The notes under the pieces: model-generated
Told to the model about the DNA's origin: nothing
The model's database searches: none
Seen by the model: the letters and a program-made list of their open reading frames with translations, nothing else
Part shown: one piece after another, positions 1 through 7,691 of the stretch
Layout of the letters: every line of letters begins with the position of its first letter
Position numbering within the stretch: position 1 is the stretch's first letter
Translations under genes and position numbers: made by a program
From: Domibacillus aminovorans
Lineage (GTDB): Bacteria; Bacillota; Bacilli; Bacillales; Domibacillaceae
NCBI RefSeq assembly: GCF_001643235.1
Contig: NZ_LQWY01000023.1
Coordinates: 45,423 to 109,422 of the forward strand
Length of the DNA: 64,000 bases
Direction: 5' to 3'

Positions 1-580
1 AAACGGCAATCAAAACAGAGTATCTTCGCAACAGAGCAATCCGGTGACCGCTTATCCAGAATGTGAAGGCCATTGTGATTGCGCATCCTAAAATAATGAG
101 ACCGTCGACTTTGCCTGATTCATTAGGCAGCCCCATCATTCCTTTAATAAATGTACCGCTTAACTGAAGAACGAGCAGCAGTAAATAAACGAATGTGATG
201 GTCGGTGTAAATAGCTCTTTCAATCGGTTCATGAGACCAGTAGCCGCGAATAAAATAAAGAGTAAACCGCTATAAAGCATGCCGCTTTGCAGTACTTGCA
301 GCGTAGCATCTGCAGTCGTGTATAATACACCAACGAATCCCGTGTAAATGGTAAACACGCCCCACCATAATCCGGCAGGTCCTTCATTAATAGGAAGTTT
401 GTGGCCAAACAGACTTTGCAAAATACCAGCGATACCGAGAACGAGCATCGTACGCTGAATAAAGGAGGCTGTATCCGCACCGTTCAGATGAAAAAGTGCC
501 GCAATGGCAACCGGTGCGGCAATAGATGAAGCAATTAAAAATACAGCCCATTGCAAGGAACCCGCTATCATTTTCATCAT
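1..580 (-). CDS. NCS2-type purine/pyrimidine permease, C-terminus cut by window edge
   Basis: The reverse strand is open from an ATG at 580 to the left edge, giving the first 193 residues of a very hydrophobic membrane protein. Residues 10-35 form a first membrane segment, followed by a region reading FGHKLPINEGPAGLWWG, which is typical of the xanthine/uracil permease family, close to YwdJ of B. subtilis. Further hydrophobic segments follow (YLLLLVLQLSG, GLIILGCAITMAF). The family imports nucleobases with protons or sodium; the substrate cannot be told here. A weak GAAGGGA ribosome site lies about 11 bases upstream of tandem ATG codons at 580 and 577. The gene is divergent from the methyltransferase. 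Confidence 0.8.
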   Translation of the reverse strand, partial: MMKMIAGSLQWAVFLIASSIAAPVAIAALFHLNGADTASFIQRTMLVLGIAGILQSLFGHKLPINEGPAGLWWGVFTIYTGFVGVLYTTADATLQVLQSGMLYSGLLFILFAATGLMNRLKELFTPTITFVYLLLLVLQLSGTFIKGMMGLPNESGKVDGLIILGCAITMAFTFWISGHRIALLRRYSVLIAV

Positions 581-690
581 CGTTCACTAAATCCCTTCAA
601 TACTGTTTTTCTCATTGTAACATAAGAAGAATAGATGCCGTTTTTATGTGAACTTTGATAAGATAAAGAAAAAAGCTTATGGGGGCTCTG

Positions 691-1887
691 ATGAAAACAA
701 TTGTAAATGTGAAAGTGAACAAAAAAGCAGCGGTGAAGCTCCGAAAAGGGTACCCGCTTATTGAAAAAGACGCGGTGGAAAACAGTAAAGTACTCAAAGA
801 AGAAGGAATGATTATCCGTATTCTCGATGAGAAGAAGAACTACATTGGCACGGGTTATTATGGTGTGCAAAATAAAGGTGTAGGATGGGTGATTACTCGT
901 GAGCCGGAAGAGTACATTGACGCTGCTTTTTTTACGAAAAAAATCGAAACAGCACTGAAGCAGCGCCAGCATTTGTTCGACGATCCGGACACGACGGCAT
1001 TTCGCGTCTTTAATGGAGAAGGAGATGGTGTGGGCGGGCTAATTATTGATTATTATGCCGGTTTTTACGTCATTCACTGGTACAGTCTCGGGATTTATTC
1101 ATTCCGAGAGGATCTTCTCGCTGCGATGAAAGAGAAGGTTGACTATATAGGAATCTATGAGAAAAAGCGATTTGATCAAAAAGGAAAGTATATAGAAGAT
1201 AATGATTTTGTTGCGGGTGAACGAGGTGAATTTCCGATTATTGTGAAAGAAAATGGTGTGAATTTTGCGGTCGATTTAAACGATGGTGCTATGACAGGGA
1301 TCTTTCTTGATCAGCGCGATGTAAGAAAAGCGATTCGCGAGCGCTATTCAAAAGACGCAGAAATGCTCAATATGTTTTCATACACAGGCGCATTTTCCGT
1401 TTGCTCGGCTCTTGGCGGGGCAAAAAAGACAACGAGTGTCGATGTAGCAAACCGAAGCCGTGCCAAAACAATCGAGCAGTTTGAAGTAAATGATCTAAAT
1501 GCTGGTGAACATGAAATTGTCGTCGATGATGTGTTTCAATATTTTAAGTATGCGGCACGGAAAGAGCGGACATTTGACCTGGTCGTTGTTGATCCGCCAA
1601 GTTTTGCGAAAACGAAAAAGCGTACGTTCAGCGCAGCAAAAGATTATATAAAACTGCTGAAAGAAACGATTGATTTAACGAAAAATAACGGTGTGATCGT
1701 GGCATCGACGAATAGCAGCACCGTTGATTTAAAAAGGTTTAAAGGGTTTATTAAAGATGCCTGCAAAGAAAAAGGAGTAGCTTATTCTATTCTAGAGCAG
1801 TATACGCTGCCGGATGATTTTCGGACGATCGAAGAGTTTCCGGAAGGCAATTATTTAAAAGTGCTTTTTATCGAAATAAAAAAATAA
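691..1887 (+). CDS. Class I SAM-dependent rRNA methyltransferase, YwbD/RlmI-like
   Basis: The protein has an N-terminal PUA-like region (about residues 1-75), a central RlmI-type domain, and a C-terminal Rossmann methyltransferase with LNMFSYTGAFS (SAM-binding loop) and VVVDPPSFAKTKK (catalytic motif IV, DPPSF). Family members methylate a cytosine of 23S rRNA at C5; the exact base is inferred from the family only. I chose ATG 691 (MKTIVNVKVNKK) over ATG 679 because GGGGG sits just before it. Length (398 residues) matches B. subtilis YwbD. A strong terminator follows at once, so it is monocistronic. Confidence 0.88.
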   Translation: MKTIVNVKVNKKAAVKLRKGYPLIEKDAVENSKVLKEEGMIIRILDEKKNYIGTGYYGVQNKGVGWVITREPEEYIDAAFFTKKIETALKQRQHLFDDPDTTAFRVFNGEGDGVGGLIIDYYAGFYVIHWYSLGIYSFREDLLAAMKEKVDYIGIYEKKRFDQKGKYIEDNDFVAGERGEFPIIVKENGVNFAVDLNDGAMTGIFLDQRDVRKAIRERYSKDAEMLNMFSYTGAFSVCSALGGAKKTTSVDVANRSRAKTIEQFEVNDLNAGEHEIVVDDVFQYFKYAARKERTFDLVVVDPPSFAKTKKRTFSAAKDYIKLLKETIDLTKNNGVIVASTNSSTVDLKRFKGFIKDACKEKGVAYSILEQYTLPDDFRTIEEFPEGNYLKVLFIEIKK

Positions 1888-1920
1888 TTTTTTGAGTGTG
1901 AATGTAGAATATATAGTGAA

Positions 1921-1958
1921 AAAGATCTTGCAGGTATACATTGCAAGATCTCTTTTTT
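1921..1958 (+). terminator. Rho-independent terminator of the methyltransferase gene
   Basis: AGATCTTGCA at 1923-1932 pairs perfectly with TGCAAGATCT at 1942-1951 over a 9-base loop, followed by six T. Confidence 0.85.
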
Positions 1959-2112
1959 ATATTGTTATCATATACACTTCTCTAATTTGTCCATTTCTGT
2001 TTTTCGCAAGAACGGTACTGCCATTCTTATCAACTGCCACAATTGTGACTTCTTTTCTTTTTTCACGTAAGATGATCGTATAGACATTTATGTGAAAGGG
2101 ATGGGGATACAT
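1957..2112 (-). CDS. Possible 51-residue hypothetical protein antisense to the GDPD start
   Basis: A reverse-strand frame runs from an ATG at 2112, overlapping the GDPD start codon on the other strand, to TAA at 1957-1959. Its C-terminal two thirds (REKRKEVTIVAVDKNG, then STVLAKNRNGQIREVYMITI) look like a folded beta-rich peptide rather than a random frame. No ribosome site precedes the ATG, and the first ten residues look like non-coding sequence, so this may be the tail of a decayed gene. The plus-strand frame over the same stretch looks like noise. Confidence 0.25.
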   Translation of the reverse strand: MYPHPFHINVYTIILREKRKEVTIVAVDKNGSTVLAKNRNGQIREVYMITI

Positions 2113-2830
2113 GAATAAAAAACCTGCTATTTTCGCTCACCGGGGCGCAAGCGGCACGCATCCGGAAAATACGATGGCGGCATTTGAAGCGGCGGTTCGT
2201 TTAGATGCAGATGGCATTGAGCTTGATGTGCAAATGACAAAAGACGGTGAAATTGTGATCATTCACGACGAAACAGTCAACCGAACGACGAATGGAAAAG
2301 GAGCCATTGAGCGAATGACATACGCGGAAATTGCGGAGCTTGATGCAGGAAGTTGGTTTCATCCCAAGTTTGCAGGCGAAAAAATCCTAACGCTGGATGA
2401 ATTTTTGACCTGGGCGACGGGAAATACTATGCAAATTAATATTGAATTAAAAACGAATAAAGTGCCATATTACGGTATCGAGCAAAAAGTTCTTGAGTTG
2501 ATTGACATATATAATATGAGAGGAAGAGTGATCATTTCATCCTTTAATTCGGAAAGTGTTGGCCGTGTGATTGAACTTGATCCATACATTGCAGTGGCAG
2601 GTCTCGTTTGGCGTATTCCGCGTGAAGCCGTAAGGGCTGCGAAAAAGCTTGGGTTGACCGCGCTGCATACGCAAATACCATTTGCACTGAGTGAATACGG
2701 GAAGGAAGCGATTAATAGCGGGATGCTGCTCCGGCTCTATACGATTAACGACGTGAAAGAGTGGAATCGTGTAAAGGGAAGCGGTGTTCCTGTGGAAGCG
2801 ATCATTACTGATTTTCCAGAAAGATTTTAA
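2111..2830 (+). CDS. Glycerophosphodiester phosphodiesterase
   Basis: This cytoplasmic-type GDPD (239 residues, no signal peptide) hydrolyses glycerophosphodiesters to glycerol 3-phosphate and an alcohol. The N-terminus HRGASGTHPENTMAAFEAA carries the conserved HR and ENT motifs, then ELDVQMTKDGEIVIIHDET supplies the metal-binding E/D pair and the catalytic His, and NIELKT the second Glu. The end, LYTINDVKEWN..GVEAIITDFP, is the usual TIM-barrel closure. Length fits B. subtilis YhdW. AAAGGGATGGGG lies just before the ATG. Confidence 0.9.
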   Translation: MNKKPAIFAHRGASGTHPENTMAAFEAAVRLDADGIELDVQMTKDGEIVIIHDETVNRTTNGKGAIERMTYAEIAELDAGSWFHPKFAGEKILTLDEFLTWATGNTMQINIELKTNKVPYYGIEQKVLELIDIYNMRGRVIISSFNSESVGRVIELDPYIAVAGLVWRIPREAVRAAKKLGLTALHTQIPFALSEYGKEAINSGMLLRLYTINDVKEWNRVKGSGVPVEAIITDFPERF

Positions 2831-2847
2831 TGAGTAAGGAATAACAG

Positions 2848-2961
2848 TTATTTTTTTGCTTGTGCAACAGTCGTCAGTTTAACTCCGCATCCACAAATGG
2901 TACTGTGCTTTAATTTTTTCAATTGTGTATGGCAGCGAGGGCAGATTTTTTTCATGCTCAT
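2848..2961 (-). CDS. 37-residue zinc-ribbon-like small protein
   Basis: The sequence begins MSMKKICPRCHTQLKKLK, then HSTICGCGVKLTTVAQAKK. It has a CPRC knuckle and a CGCG pair, so four cysteines that could bind one zinc, in a basic peptide. A perfect AAAGGAGGAG ribosome site stands 7 bases before the ATG, and a good sigma-A promoter lies at 3041-3068, so expression is well supported. Its role is unknown. It is convergent with the GDPD gene. A perfect hairpin sits in its 5' leader. Confidence 0.65.
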   Translation of the reverse strand: MSMKKICPRCHTQLKKLKHSTICGCGVKLTTVAQAKK

Positions 2962-2982
2962 GTTTTCTCCTCCTTTTGAGGT

Positions 2983-3020
2983 AAAAGAGATATCCCAACT
3001 TCGACTGGATATCTCTTTTT
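2983..3020. terminator. Bidirectional hairpin in the leader of the zinc-ribbon gene
   Basis: AAAAGAGATATCC pairs with GGATATCTCTTTT over a 12-base loop, with T runs on both strands. On the plus strand it can end GDPD transcripts. On the minus strand it lies between promoter and ribosome site of the zinc-ribbon gene, so it could act as an attenuator. Confidence 0.6.
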
Positions 3021-3040
3021 GTCGTTTAGTTGATAGTATA

Positions 3041-3068
3041 ATAATAACACTTCTTATACGAAAGTCAA
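3041..3068 (-). promoter_or_regulatory. Sigma-A promoter of the zinc-ribbon gene
   Basis: Reverse strand TTGACT at 3068-3063 and TATTAT at 3046-3041 with a 16-base spacer. Confidence 0.6.
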
Positions 3069-3108
3069 TATCTGTTTATAATAATTATAAATTAGGGAGG
3101 CAAGATCA

Positions 3109-3229
3109 TGTTACTGGATCAGCTGGGTGTGCAGATGGAGAAGATCAAGATAATGGGATAGACGATGGCGAAGTAGACGATAAGCTAGACCCAGAAAATA
3201 ATCCTCAAGATGAGGAAAAGGAACAATAA
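3109..3229 (+). pseudogene. Small acidic ORF, apparently frameshifted
   Basis: TTAGGGAGG stands before an ATG at 3109, but that frame stops after 17 codons. A second frame over the same stretch carries a strongly acidic tail (DQDNGIDDGEVDDKLDPENN) ending in EEKEQ and TAA at 3227-3229, with no start of its own. Either a one-base shift joins them, or this is the remnant of an acidic small protein. No function is suggested. Confidence 0.25.
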
Positions 3230-3265
3230 ATAAGTTGATTTTATGTTTAAATACTCTGTGTTTAG

Positions 3266-3502
3266 TCAGTTGAGTAACACAAACTCAATCTGATTAGAGC
3301 TGCATTCTTCTAACACGGCAGAAATCAATAAATCAAAATAGACTATATCGAATTCACCGATTAAAGGCAATGCAATGGTATTGCTCCATACTTTTAATAT
3401 AGGAATGGATAAAGCGTTAATTAACTTTTCTTTCTCTTTTTCTTCCTCTGTCCTCGTTGTCACGTCCATTAGCATAATGACATAGCCTTCAACATTTAGC
3501 AC
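3266..3502 (-). pseudogene. Fragment of a PAS/LOV-STAS (YtvA/RsbR-type) protein
   Basis: The frame begins after an in-frame stop with LKFVLNVEGYVIMLMDVT, resembling the end of a PAS/LOV domain, followed by a charged linker and then LINALSIPILKVWSNTIALP, the opening of a STAS domain of the stressosome type. It stops halfway through the STAS fold (IEFVLLN) where a full domain needs about 60 more residues. Both ends are therefore missing relative to YtvA (about 260 residues). The GTG at 3502 has no ribosome site. I read it as a relic of a sigma-B pathway sensor. Confidence 0.55.
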
Positions 3503-3571
3503 GAATTTTAATCAAAAGTAAACACCTGAAATGATGATGACGAATAAACGATAAAAGTGATCTTATCCTTT

Positions 3572-4672
3572 CTAGGTTGCTTTCTTTCTGTTTTTTAAAA
3601 AAGCAATGATGAGAAGGAGAACAGGGATGATGACTTGAAATGAGCGATCGATATATGGCCCTACAACCACCCTCCATTGTTGATCATATTCCGCATAATT
3701 GCTTGCAGTGACTATGGATACAAGTAAAACGACTATTCCCATCGGATAAGCAAGACGGGAAGGATGTTTCACCTGAAATAAATGAGACGCTCCCATCACC
3801 GCCACATAGAAAAAGATACTTATCTTTAAAAAACCGCCGATCATCACAAAAAGGATAAAATAAATATCCAAACGCTCCAAAAATCCAGCTACTTCAATCG
3901 ACTGGATCGAAGCTAGGGAAGGAAATTGGGCATGTAAGGCAAGATCAACACCGAGAACACTTATGTTACCCGCTGCGAAAAGTGACAATAAGAGGCCACT
4001 CATGCCTATTGCCCATAATCCGGTCCGTTTCACTTTTTCACGTTCCTTGACATAAGGAAAAATCATCGCAAATACGATGATTTCTCCAAATGGAAAGTAC
4101 AATGTGTCTGTGAAAACGGTTTTGATCACCGGCGGAAGTCCTTCTTCCAGTACCGGTTTTAAGTTTTCGAGATGAATAATGCCTGAAACGATAATTAAAA
4201 GGACACCGCTCACGAGAAGCAGGCACATGCCGACAAACAACACTTCACTGGTTCGGGCGATGACTTCAATTCCTTTATAAACCGTATAAACAATCACCAG
4301 AATGAATAAGGCATTGATGATAAATAAAGGGGTTGCGGGGTAAGCAGTGGTGACCAGCATTTCCCCAAAATTGCGCAGTACGTCTGCGGCTGTATACACA
4401 AAATAGAGAACATAACAGAAGGCAAGTATTTTTCCTAAAACGGATCCTAATAATCTTTGCACATATTCCGTCGGCGGAAGATCCGGATAGTAGCGGTAAA
4501 GGCCATAAGAAATGAAAAACAGGCAAAAACCGCCGGCCATGGCGATGAGAACCGCCAGCCAGGCGTCCTGTTTCGCGTCTATGGCAATCGGGAAAAATAC
4601 GGCACTGCTGCTAGTGTCAAATAAAAGAATGAGTGTGAAGAGCTGATAGGCACTTATTTTCGCTTTTTCCAT
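3572..4672 (-). CDS. GerB-family spore germination permease
   Basis: This 366-residue protein has ten or so membrane helices and belongs to the APC-like GerAB/GerKB family, the B subunit of spore nutrient germinant receptors in the inner spore membrane. Family marks are KISAYQLFTLILLFDTSSS at the N-terminus and YPDLPPTEYVQRLLG after the second helix. Length is normal, so it is intact. AAGGAGAGTGATC, overlapping the end of the gerC remnant, is its ribosome site. Its A and C partners are truncated, so a working receptor from this locus is unlikely unless partners come from elsewhere. Confidence 0.88.
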   Translation of the reverse strand: MEKAKISAYQLFTLILLFDTSSSAVFFPIAIDAKQDAWLAVLIAMAGGFCLFFISYGLYRYYPDLPPTEYVQRLLGSVLGKILAFCYVLYFVYTAADVLRNFGEMLVTTAYPATPLFIINALFILVIVYTVYKGIEVIARTSEVLFVGMCLLLVSGVLLIIVSGIIHLENLKPVLEEGLPPVIKTVFTDTLYFPFGEIIVFAMIFPYVKEREKVKRTGLWAIGMSGLLLSLFAAGNISVLGVDLALHAQFPSLASIQSIEVAGFLERLDIYFILFVMIGGFLKISIFFYVAVMGASHLFQVKHPSRLAYPMGIVVLLVSIVTASNYAEYDQQWRVVVGPYIDRSFQVIIPVLLLIIAFLKNRKKAT

Positions 4673-4679
4673 AATATGA

Positions 4680-5140
4680 TCACTCTCCTTCCTTTTTCAA
4701 CGTTGTATGAAGGGAGTTGTTGACTAATCCCGTGCGGCGTATAAGCGCCTCAACCTTTACGTCGACGTCTAATTCCGCAAACGTACGGTCATCCCACTCC
4801 TTTTCAATCTTTTTCCACGCTTTTGGGTCGGTACGGTGCACGACTTCGCCAAACCCGAAAATGTCCGATTTGTCTTTTTGCGCTTGCTGGACCGCTTTTT
4901 CGATTTCGCTCTTGATTTCTTTTTCAAGCTCCTTTTCAATCTTTTTAATGACGTGCGGATCCGTCAGATCCACTGGCACTTTTACTTCCGCAATATCTCC
5001 TTCTGCTCGCGTTGAAATCGATAGTTTTGGCTTTCCATTTGTAAGGGTCGCAGAGACCTTCGTTTTTTGACGCATCACTTTATAGGCAATGGCTTTTTTC
5101 TCTTTTTCCCAACTTGTGCTGACTATTGTAGTTTTGAAAG
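4680..5140 (-). pseudogene. gerC remnant: C-terminal domain of a Ger(x)C lipoprotein
   Basis: The frame encodes only the last third of a GerAC-type protein: KVSATLTNGKPKLSISTRAE, a coiled stretch of K/E, then IFGFGEVVHRTDPKAWKKIE and ELDVDVKVEALIRRTGLVNN, which closely follow the family C-terminal domain. Full members have about 370-400 residues with a lipobox signal peptide. Both are absent. The GTG/ATG pair at 5078/5075 has no ribosome site, and the frame stays open upstream into the gerA remnant in a different phase. I infer a deletion that removed the gerA 3' part and the gerC 5' part. Confidence 0.75.
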
Positions 5141-5344
5141 AACCGCTGCGTCTATTTTTGCGAGAGAGCCGATTTTGACTTTTCGAATGACAATATCCGG
5201 GCTGTTTCCAGTGATTCGTTTGATGTCCTCCAGATTTTTGGAGAGAGAAAAGTCGATCATGACAGAAGACTTCTGTGCATAGATCTCTTCTTTTGGCTGT
5301 TGTGGATTGCTTCTGTTTTTCTTTTGTTTAAAGAATGAAAGCAT
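5123..5344 (-). pseudogene. gerA remnant: first 73 residues of a GerA-family subunit
   Basis: MLSFFKQKKNRSNPQQPKEE and then NLEDIKRITGNSPDIVIRKV match the N-terminal start of GerAA/GerKA-type germinant receptor subunits (about 480-500 residues). The frame ends at TAG 5123-5125, just after IDAAVL, where homologs continue into the YIDGL region. GAAAGG upstream of the ATG at 5344 is a normal ribosome site. The rest of the gene is missing, joined out of frame to the gerC tail. Confidence 0.75.
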
Positions 5345-5467
5345 CGTATTAACTTACCTTTCTTTCTTTTTTCATCCATTCTGTCCGAGTATTTCTAGTC
5401 CTATACATTATTGGTTGTTTAAACAGGTAAGGAAAGGACACACTATGTGTCATGGAGCGTGATCGAA

Positions 5468-5692
5468 ATGAAAAACCTTACCATTGCGATATTTATACTA
5501 GCTTGTTTAATTCTTTTTATGTTCGGTATAGATAAAATGATGGGCCTTAGTATGAGGGATGCAATACGAAATGTAACGAATCCTTTTTACGTCATGCATG
5601 TAGCAGAAATGATGGTGTTTTGTGTGCTGATTGCAATGCTGTTCGTACGTCCTTTTCTTGATTTTCATAATAAAAGAAAGGAAAACAAATGA
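5468..5692 (+). CDS. 74-residue small membrane protein, unknown
   Basis: MKNLTIAIFILACLILFMFG starts a first membrane helix (residues 3-21), then a polar loop (SMRDAIRNVTNPFYV) and a second helix (MMVFCVLIAMLFVRPFL), ending in a basic tail. I chose ATG 5468, with GGAG ten bases upstream, over the GTG at 5447. No family recognised. It is convergent with chrA. Confidence 0.55.
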   Translation: MKNLTIAIFILACLILFMFGIDKMMGLSMRDAIRNVTNPFYVMHVAEMMVFCVLIAMLFVRPFLDFHNKRKENK

Positions 5693-5719
5693 AAAAAGGA
5701 ACAGATGTGATCTGTTCCC
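5693..5719 (-). terminator. Terminator of chrA
   Basis: GGAACAGAT and ATCTGTTCC form a perfect 9-bp stem with a 3-base loop; on the minus strand it is followed by six T. Confidence 0.8.
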
Positions 5720-5734
5720 TGAACGGTTCTTTAG

Positions 5735-6919
5735 TCAGTATGTAGAGAAAATAAGCATACCACCAACAGCTCCTGTTACAACAACTATCCATGGCGGCAG
5801 TTTCCAGTAAGCGAGCATACTGAACAAGATCGCAGCAAAAGCGAAGTCAATCGGTTCCATAATCGAGCTTGTCCATATAGGTGTGTAAAACGCTGAAAGC
5901 AAAATACCGACGACAGCCGCATTGACACCTGTAAGCGCCCCTTGAATTTTCGGGTTGTGACGAAGCCCATTCCAGAACGGAAGAGTTCCGACAATGAGTA
6001 AGAATGCCGGCAAGAAAATCGCAAATGTTGCCAGTAAGCCGCCTTGCCAGCCGTTTACAACTGTACCGATGTAAGCTGCAAAGGTAAACAATGGACCGGG
6101 CACAGCCTGCGCTGCTCCGTAACCGACTAGAAATTCTTCTGCATGTAACCAGCCAGTTGGCACAAATTCGCGCTCAAGAAGCGGCAAGACGACGTGGCCT
6201 CCGCCAAAGACGAGTGCACCGGCACGGTAAAAGCTATCAAACATGGCAATCCAGTTTACTGATGTTATTTCACGCAAAATTGGAAGTGCAATAAGCAGTC
6301 CGAAAAAGAGAGCGAGACAAAATGTACCGAATCGGCGTGATACAGGAAATGAGAAGGATACGGATTTGTCTGGCACGTACTCCTTATATAGAAGAAACCC
6401 GGTGACACCAGCTAATATAATGATACCAACTTGTGTAAACACCGTTTGCCAAAGTAATGTAATCGTGAGTGCAGCGAGCGCAATCGCTTTTCGTTGAAGG
6501 TCAGGTGCTAATTTTTGCGCCATGCCAAGAATGGCGTGAGCGACGACCGCAACAGCGACAATTTTTAACCCGTGAATCCATCCGGCATCCCTAATGTTAA
6601 GCCCTTGCAATATGAGAGCAAAGATAATTAATGCAACGACTGACGGCATGGTAAAACCGATAAATGCCATAATCCCGCCAATGACACCCCCGCGCATAAC
6701 TCCAATTCCAATCCCAACCTGACTGCTGGCAGGTCCAGGTAAAAACTGACAGAGTGCCACTAAATCAGCATAGCTTTTTTCATCCATCCATTTGCGTTTT
6801 CGCACATACTCCGCATGAAAATAACCTAAATGCGCAACAGGTCCACCGAATGACGTCAAACCAAGCTTTATTGATACAGTCAAAATTTCTATTAACGTGT
6901 TGAAATCTATTTTTTTCAT
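5735..6919 (-). CDS. chrA: Chromate transporter, CHR family (two-domain form)
   Basis: This 394-residue inner-membrane protein consists of two homologous halves. The first carries KLGLTSFGGPVAHLGYFHAE and ALCQFLPGPASSQVGIGIG, the second FYRAGALVFGGGHVVLPLLE and AAQAVPGPLFTFAAYIG, which are the paired FGG and PGP motifs of ChrA. The family exports chromate, probably with proton exchange. I chose ATG 6919 (MKKIDF), with AAGAGGA 8 bases upstream, over ATG 6937. It stands alone between its own promoter and terminator. Confidence 0.9.
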   Translation of the reverse strand: MKKIDFNTLIEILTVSIKLGLTSFGGPVAHLGYFHAEYVRKRKWMDEKSYADLVALCQFLPGPASSQVGIGIGVMRGGVIGGIMAFIGFTMPSVVALIIFALILQGLNIRDAGWIHGLKIVAVAVVAHAILGMAQKLAPDLQRKAIALAALTITLLWQTVFTQVGIIILAGVTGFLLYKEYVPDKSVSFSFPVSRRFGTFCLALFFGLLIALPILREITSVNWIAMFDSFYRAGALVFGGGHVVLPLLEREFVPTGWLHAEEFLVGYGAAQAVPGPLFTFAAYIGTVVNGWQGGLLATFAIFLPAFLLIVGTLPFWNGLRHNPKIQGALTGVNAAVVGILLSAFYTPIWTSSIMEPIDFAFAAILFSMLAYWKLPPWIVVVTGAVGGMLIFSTY

Positions 6920-6959
6920 AATCATCCTCTTATTCATTTAGCATCGAATATCGTCATTG

Positions 6960-6989
6960 ATTTTAACATTCGTTTCTGATGTAATTCAA
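6960..6989 (-). promoter_or_regulatory. Likely sigma-A promoter of chrA
   Basis: Reverse strand TTGAAT (6989-6984), 18-base spacer, TAAAAT (6965-6960), about 40 bases before the start codon. Confidence 0.5.
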
Positions 6990-7103
6990 TCGATGTACTA
7001 GATCTTTACAGAACATTAATAAAACGGTTACAAAATAGAGCAAAATGGCCACTAGCGTCGTCTTTATGAAGCGCCGTTCGGAAATTTGTAATAATTGATA
7101 AAG

Positions 7104-7134
7104 CCTTTCCTGCTATGATAAGGGAAAGGTTTTT
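7104..7134 (+). terminator. Hairpin with T-run in the intergenic region
   Basis: CCTTTCC (7104-7110) pairs with GGAAAGG (7123-7129), followed by TTTTT. No gene ends nearby, so it would cut a leader transcript. Confidence 0.5.
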
Positions 7135-7293
7135 AAAATTGGATGGGGAAAATAACAAGAAATTGGATGGCCCTTTTTTGACGATCTTTTCTATGATAAA
7201 GGATGAGGGTATGGCGGTTAAGTGGATGGTGGTACCACTGTTTGTGTTCCTTGTATCTCATACTGTGAGGGTGTGGAAGCTTGTTACATTCAT

Positions 7294-7329
7294 GCCGCTG
7301 TTTTTAAGCTCAGCGGCAACGGGTATAAT
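7294..7329 (+). promoter_or_regulatory. Likely promoter of the small membrane protein/MocR group
   Basis: A perfect TATAAT at 7324-7329 has a weak TTTTTA 17 bases upstream. A 7-bp stem (GCCGCTG/CAGCGGC, 7294-7317) covers the -35 to spacer zone and could be an operator. Confidence 0.4.
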
Positions 7330-7347
7330 GAACTAAGGGATGTTTTT

Positions 7348-7443
7348 ATGATCGAAGGAGCCAGACTCGCTGTCGTTATCATGGGCAGCATATTTGTCAC
7401 ACTTTTTGTCAGTGACCGGCTTGTTAGAAAAGAGGAACGCTAA
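7348..7443 (+). CDS. 31-residue single-pass membrane peptide
   Basis: MIEGARLAVVIMGSIFVTLF forms one membrane helix, ending in a charged tail VSDRLVRKEER. AAGGGATG stands 7 bases before the ATG. Only 36 bases separate it from the next small membrane gene, suggesting co-transcription. No family recognised; the peptide looks complete because start, helix and charged tail are in order. Confidence 0.5.
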   Translation: MIEGARLAVVIMGSIFVTLFVSDRLVRKEER

Positions 7444-7479
7444 TGGAATGGATTATAATAAAGGAAAGGAAGATAAAAA

Positions 7480-7677
7480 ATGAGTATAGCTATTGCCATA
7501 ATAATAATTATTTTAGCTGCTTCACTATTCGGTACATTTTTGGTAACGAGACGGGAAGAGGCGAAATACGGGGAATCAACGAAGCGTAATACTGTTAATT
7601 TATCGATTATTTATTTGATCATGTTTGTCGTATTCACAGTTGGGACAATTTGGTTTATCGTTACGGCTATTTCATAA
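7480..7677 (+). CDS. 65-residue two-helix membrane protein, unknown
   Basis: Helix one is MSIAIAIIIIILAASLFGTF, followed by a polar loop (RREEAKYGESTKRNT) and a second helix (IIYLIMFVVFTVGTIWFI). AAAGGAAAG is a good ribosome site. It sits 14 bases before the MocR regulator, so the two small membrane proteins may be made with that regulator. Confidence 0.6.
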   Translation: MSIAIAIIIIILAASLFGTFLVTRREEAKYGESTKRNTVNLSIIYLIMFVVFTVGTIWFIVTAIS

Positions 7678-7691
7678 AAGAAGGTGATCAT

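Larger units (their letters stand above)
6990..7347. other. Intergenic region with hairpins; no convincing gene
   Basis: Between chrA and the 31-residue gene I see TTTACA-17-TTACAA near 7010 as a weak plus-strand promoter, a hairpin with T5 at 7104-7134, an AAATTGGATGG repeat at about 7137 and 7161, and the promoter region at 7294-7329. A plus-strand frame at 7115-7336 has poor ribosome sites and no family likeness. Confidence 0.4.

Noticed and set aside
1892..2083. Plus-strand frame of 63 codons after the methyltransferase gene
   Set aside because: It runs through the terminator stem and a T-rich stretch, has no ribosome site and no protein-like pattern.
7115..7336. 73-codon frame before the 31-residue membrane gene
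   Set aside because: It crosses a terminator-like hairpin and the promoter region, has poor ribosome sites, and reads unlike a folded protein. GGTGGTACCAC inside it recalls a T-box antiterminator, but no stem I, specifier or terminator partner could be found.
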